This document shows positions 34,473 to 35,864 of a stretch of 35,864 nt of DNA, one piece after another. The stretch spans positions 15,150 to 51,013 of the forward strand of contig NZ_CALMFY010000217.1 in assembly GCF_937863485.1 (NCBI RefSeq), read 5' to 3'. A model generated the notes under the pieces. That model searched no databases, was not told the DNA's origin, and was given only the letters and a program-made list of their open reading frames with translations. A program made the position numbers and the translations under genes. The stretch's first letter is position 1. Each line of letters opens with the position of its first letter. Origin of the DNA: an uncultured Nostoc sp. (lineage in GTDB: Bacteria; Cyanobacteriota; Cyanobacteriia; Cyanobacteriales; Nostocaceae).

Positions 34473-34907
34473 TTATCCGCCTAAAAACTGGTTTTTCAAT
34501 GATTGAATTTCATCTGCTAATTCTTGCCGAGTTGAAGCCTTCAGGAAATAACGAAAAATGAACCATGTGGCGTAACTAATTCCAACTAACTCAAAGAGTG
34601 GTGATAGTAGTGGAGTCCCATTGATTGCATCCAGCACTGCTAGTACTATCTTGGCTGTAACAATCGCCGCCAAAATTAAAGCCACAGTTATTAGAGGCTG
34701 CTTGTAATCCTGAAAAAAGCTACTTAAGTATTCGGGTAATTGCTCCAAAAATTCAGAAACTTGTCTGCTAATTTGCTGCAATTGAGATTCCGGTTCAGCT
34801 GCTGGTGGTAACTTTGGCAAGTTTGCTGTATCTACACCTTCAAGTGCTAGCGTACCTTGTGATAAGGAGGCATTGATGGATTCACGTTGCTGTTGTTCAG
34901 TTTCCAT
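34473..34907 (-). CDS. CAAD-domain membrane protein
   Basis: 144 residues from ATG 34907 (METEQQQRESINASLSQGTL); a TTG eight codons upstream is less likely. A flexible N-terminus (1-60) is followed by an amphipathic helix (FLEQLPEYLSSFFQDYKQP), two membrane helices (LITVALILAAIVTAKIVLAV and FELVGISYATWFIFRYFL) and the ending ASTRQELADEIQSLKNQFLG. This is the CAAD domain, found alone or appended to aminoacyl-tRNA synthetases in cyanobacteria and anchoring them in thylakoids; here it stands alone, like the CURT1-type thylakoid-curvature proteins. A thylakoid location is inferred from the family. Confidence 0.85.
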   Translation of the reverse strand: METEQQQRESINASLSQGTLALEGVDTANLPKLPPAAEPESQLQQISRQVSEFLEQLPEYLSSFFQDYKQPLITVALILAAIVTAKIVLAVLDAINGTPLLSPLFELVGISYATWFIFRYFLKASTRQELADEIQSLKNQFLGG

Positions 34908-35092
34908 AGTTTTTATTTTCAGGAAGTACAAAAGTTTTTATAACTGACTGAGCGTCAATAAATATAATTATTAAGGTCGTCAGTTGTCAATTATTAATGG
35001 TCAGTACTGAGTATAACTAACCACCAAGAATGAGCAGGGGCATTTAAATTTATTTATGCCTACCTACTCACGCGGATTTGTTGTTACCTACC

Positions 35093-35554
35093 TTATTTTT
35101 TCGGTGCGAGAACAGTTGCTTTATTAACTACACTTTTGACACCTTTAATTTGTTTAGCTAAAGGTTCAATTTTAGCCAACTCCTGCTGATTGCTCACAGT
35201 TCCTGCGACAGTAACAGTTCCATTGTCTGCGGCATCAACTGTTAGTTGACTCTTGGGTATGTTTGCCTCTAACTTAGAGCGAACTTCACTTTTTAGATCA
35301 CCTTTGGCTCGTTGTGTATCACCACCTGTAGTATTATTGCGCTGTTCACGGGCGCGAATATCCTCATTTAGTTGTCTTCTGCGGACATCACTTTGTGCGT
35401 CTTGTTGAGAAGCTTGTGTTGTTTGTGCAGTCGGCGTTTGGGGAGCTTCATTAGGATTATTGGGTGCAGATTCACTTGTTTTAGAAGCGTTATCACAAGC
35501 AGCAACACCAAAAACTAAAAGGCCACTAATTAAAAAAGGAGTTAGCTTTTGCAT
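35093..35554 (-). CDS. BON-domain lipoprotein
   Basis: 153 residues from ATG 35554. The N-terminus MQKLTPFLISGLLVFGVAAC is a lipoprotein signal with lipobox VAAC (Cys20). A Gln/Thr/Ser-rich linker (about 25-85) precedes a BON domain (about 85-150; LKSEVRSKLEANIPKSQLTV, NGTVTVAGTVSNQQELAKIE, IKGVKSVVNKATV). BON domains bind membranes or small ligands and often occur in envelope stress proteins. The frame is open seven codons further upstream, without better ribosome site. No operon partner close on this strand. Confidence 0.88.
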   Translation of the reverse strand: MQKLTPFLISGLLVFGVAACDNASKTSESAPNNPNEAPQTPTAQTTQASQQDAQSDVRRRQLNEDIRAREQRNNTTGGDTQRAKGDLKSEVRSKLEANIPKSQLTVDAADNGTVTVAGTVSNQQELAKIEPLAKQIKGVKSVVNKATVLAPKK

Positions 35555-35706
35555 ATATTGAATTCGGAATCGCAAAGTGAAAGTTGTGGAGTTTATTGAT
35601 ATTCACGGCAGAAGTGAGGAGCAAGTTTACTTAAATGAGGAGCAAAATTTTCAATTTTTTGCTCCGGCAATTTTGGGGAACTAGTGTGAGTGACAACTAC
35701 CTTAGC

Positions 35707-35864
35707 TTAGAGTGTTTCATCACGGCGGTCAACAATGACTACGGCAGGATCGTCTCTATCAGACCCTGTTGAGTAATTAGTGCGATCGCTATTAACAACT
35801 GGTGTGCCGTAATCGGTTGCTCGATCTAAACTTGGGCGATGTTCGCCGGGATCAGTGCCATCAT
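35707..35864 (-). CDS. Partial hydrophilic hypothetical protein (3' end)
   Basis: A minus-strand frame open to the window edge ends at TAA 35707-35709: DGTDPGEHRPSLDRATDYGT, PVVNSDRTNYSTGSDRDDPA, VVIVDRRDETL. The visible 51 residues are polar and Asp/Arg-rich. The start lies beyond the window. No family recognised; composition recalls the acidic hydrophilic protein at 33467-33877. Confidence 0.5.
   Translation of the reverse strand, partial: DGTDPGEHRPSLDRATDYGTPVVNSDRTNYSTGSDRDDPAVVIVDRRDETL

Overview
The window looks like chromosome of a filamentous, phycoerythrin-containing cyanobacterium of the Nostoc/Fremyella type. The evidence is frequent HIP1 palindromes (GCGATCGC), genes for both C-phycoerythrin subunits, a set of phycoerythrobilin-lyase genes, a rod-core linker, nblA, a CAAD-domain protein, and many dispersed palindromic repeats and miniature elements. 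No species can be assigned from sequence alone. No tRNA, rRNA or CRISPR array was seen.

Layout. 1-8 kb: the 3' end of a broken gene, glutaminase (glsA), a thioredoxin/NHL-repeat gene interrupted by a 120-bp TA-flanked miniature element with a second relative at 3.5 kb, a two-gene cell-envelope operon (secreted protein plus barrel-like protein), a DUF952 gene and an RluD-type pseudouridine synthase. 8-10.7 kb: a protein-kinase-like gene cut in two by an IS701-type insertion sequence; removing the element and one TA restores the frame exactly. 10.9-25 kb: the phycobilisome region. On the minus strand lie a CpcS/CpeS-type lyase, directly abutted by a small HExxH protein, then cpcG. On the plus strand lie nblA with its terminator, cpeB, cpeA and cpeZ. 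Further on are cpeF with a 79-aa coiled-coil protein (minus strand) and cpeY (plus strand). Between cpeZ and cpeF sits a decayed iron/siderophore-uptake block: fragments of an AraC/PchR-like regulator and of TonB-dependent receptor sequence around one intact PepSY membrane protein. A frameshifted Cys-rich gene and a DUF1838 gene separate cpeF from cpeY. 25-29 kb: glgA and hemC, bracketed by two different 21-bp tandem-repeat arrays and an IS-derived 250-bp element. 29-35.9 kb: Uma2-type nuclease, LprI-like protein, diacylglycerol-kinase-like lipid kinase, metallophosphoesterase, an acidic hydrophilic protein, a CAAD membrane protein, a BON lipoprotein and the 3' end of one more gene.

How the genes work together. 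cpeB/cpeA make the phycoerythrin subunits with all expected bilin cysteines. CpeY (helped by CpeZ), CpeF and a CpcS/CpeS-type lyase attach bilins at different cysteines, CpcG joins rods to the core, and NblA targets phycobilisomes for breakdown. hemC supplies tetrapyrrole precursor. The least explained part is the HExxH protein coupled to the lyase gene. The rest of the window shows strong genome erosion: at least six genes are visibly broken by elements, stops or frameshifts.
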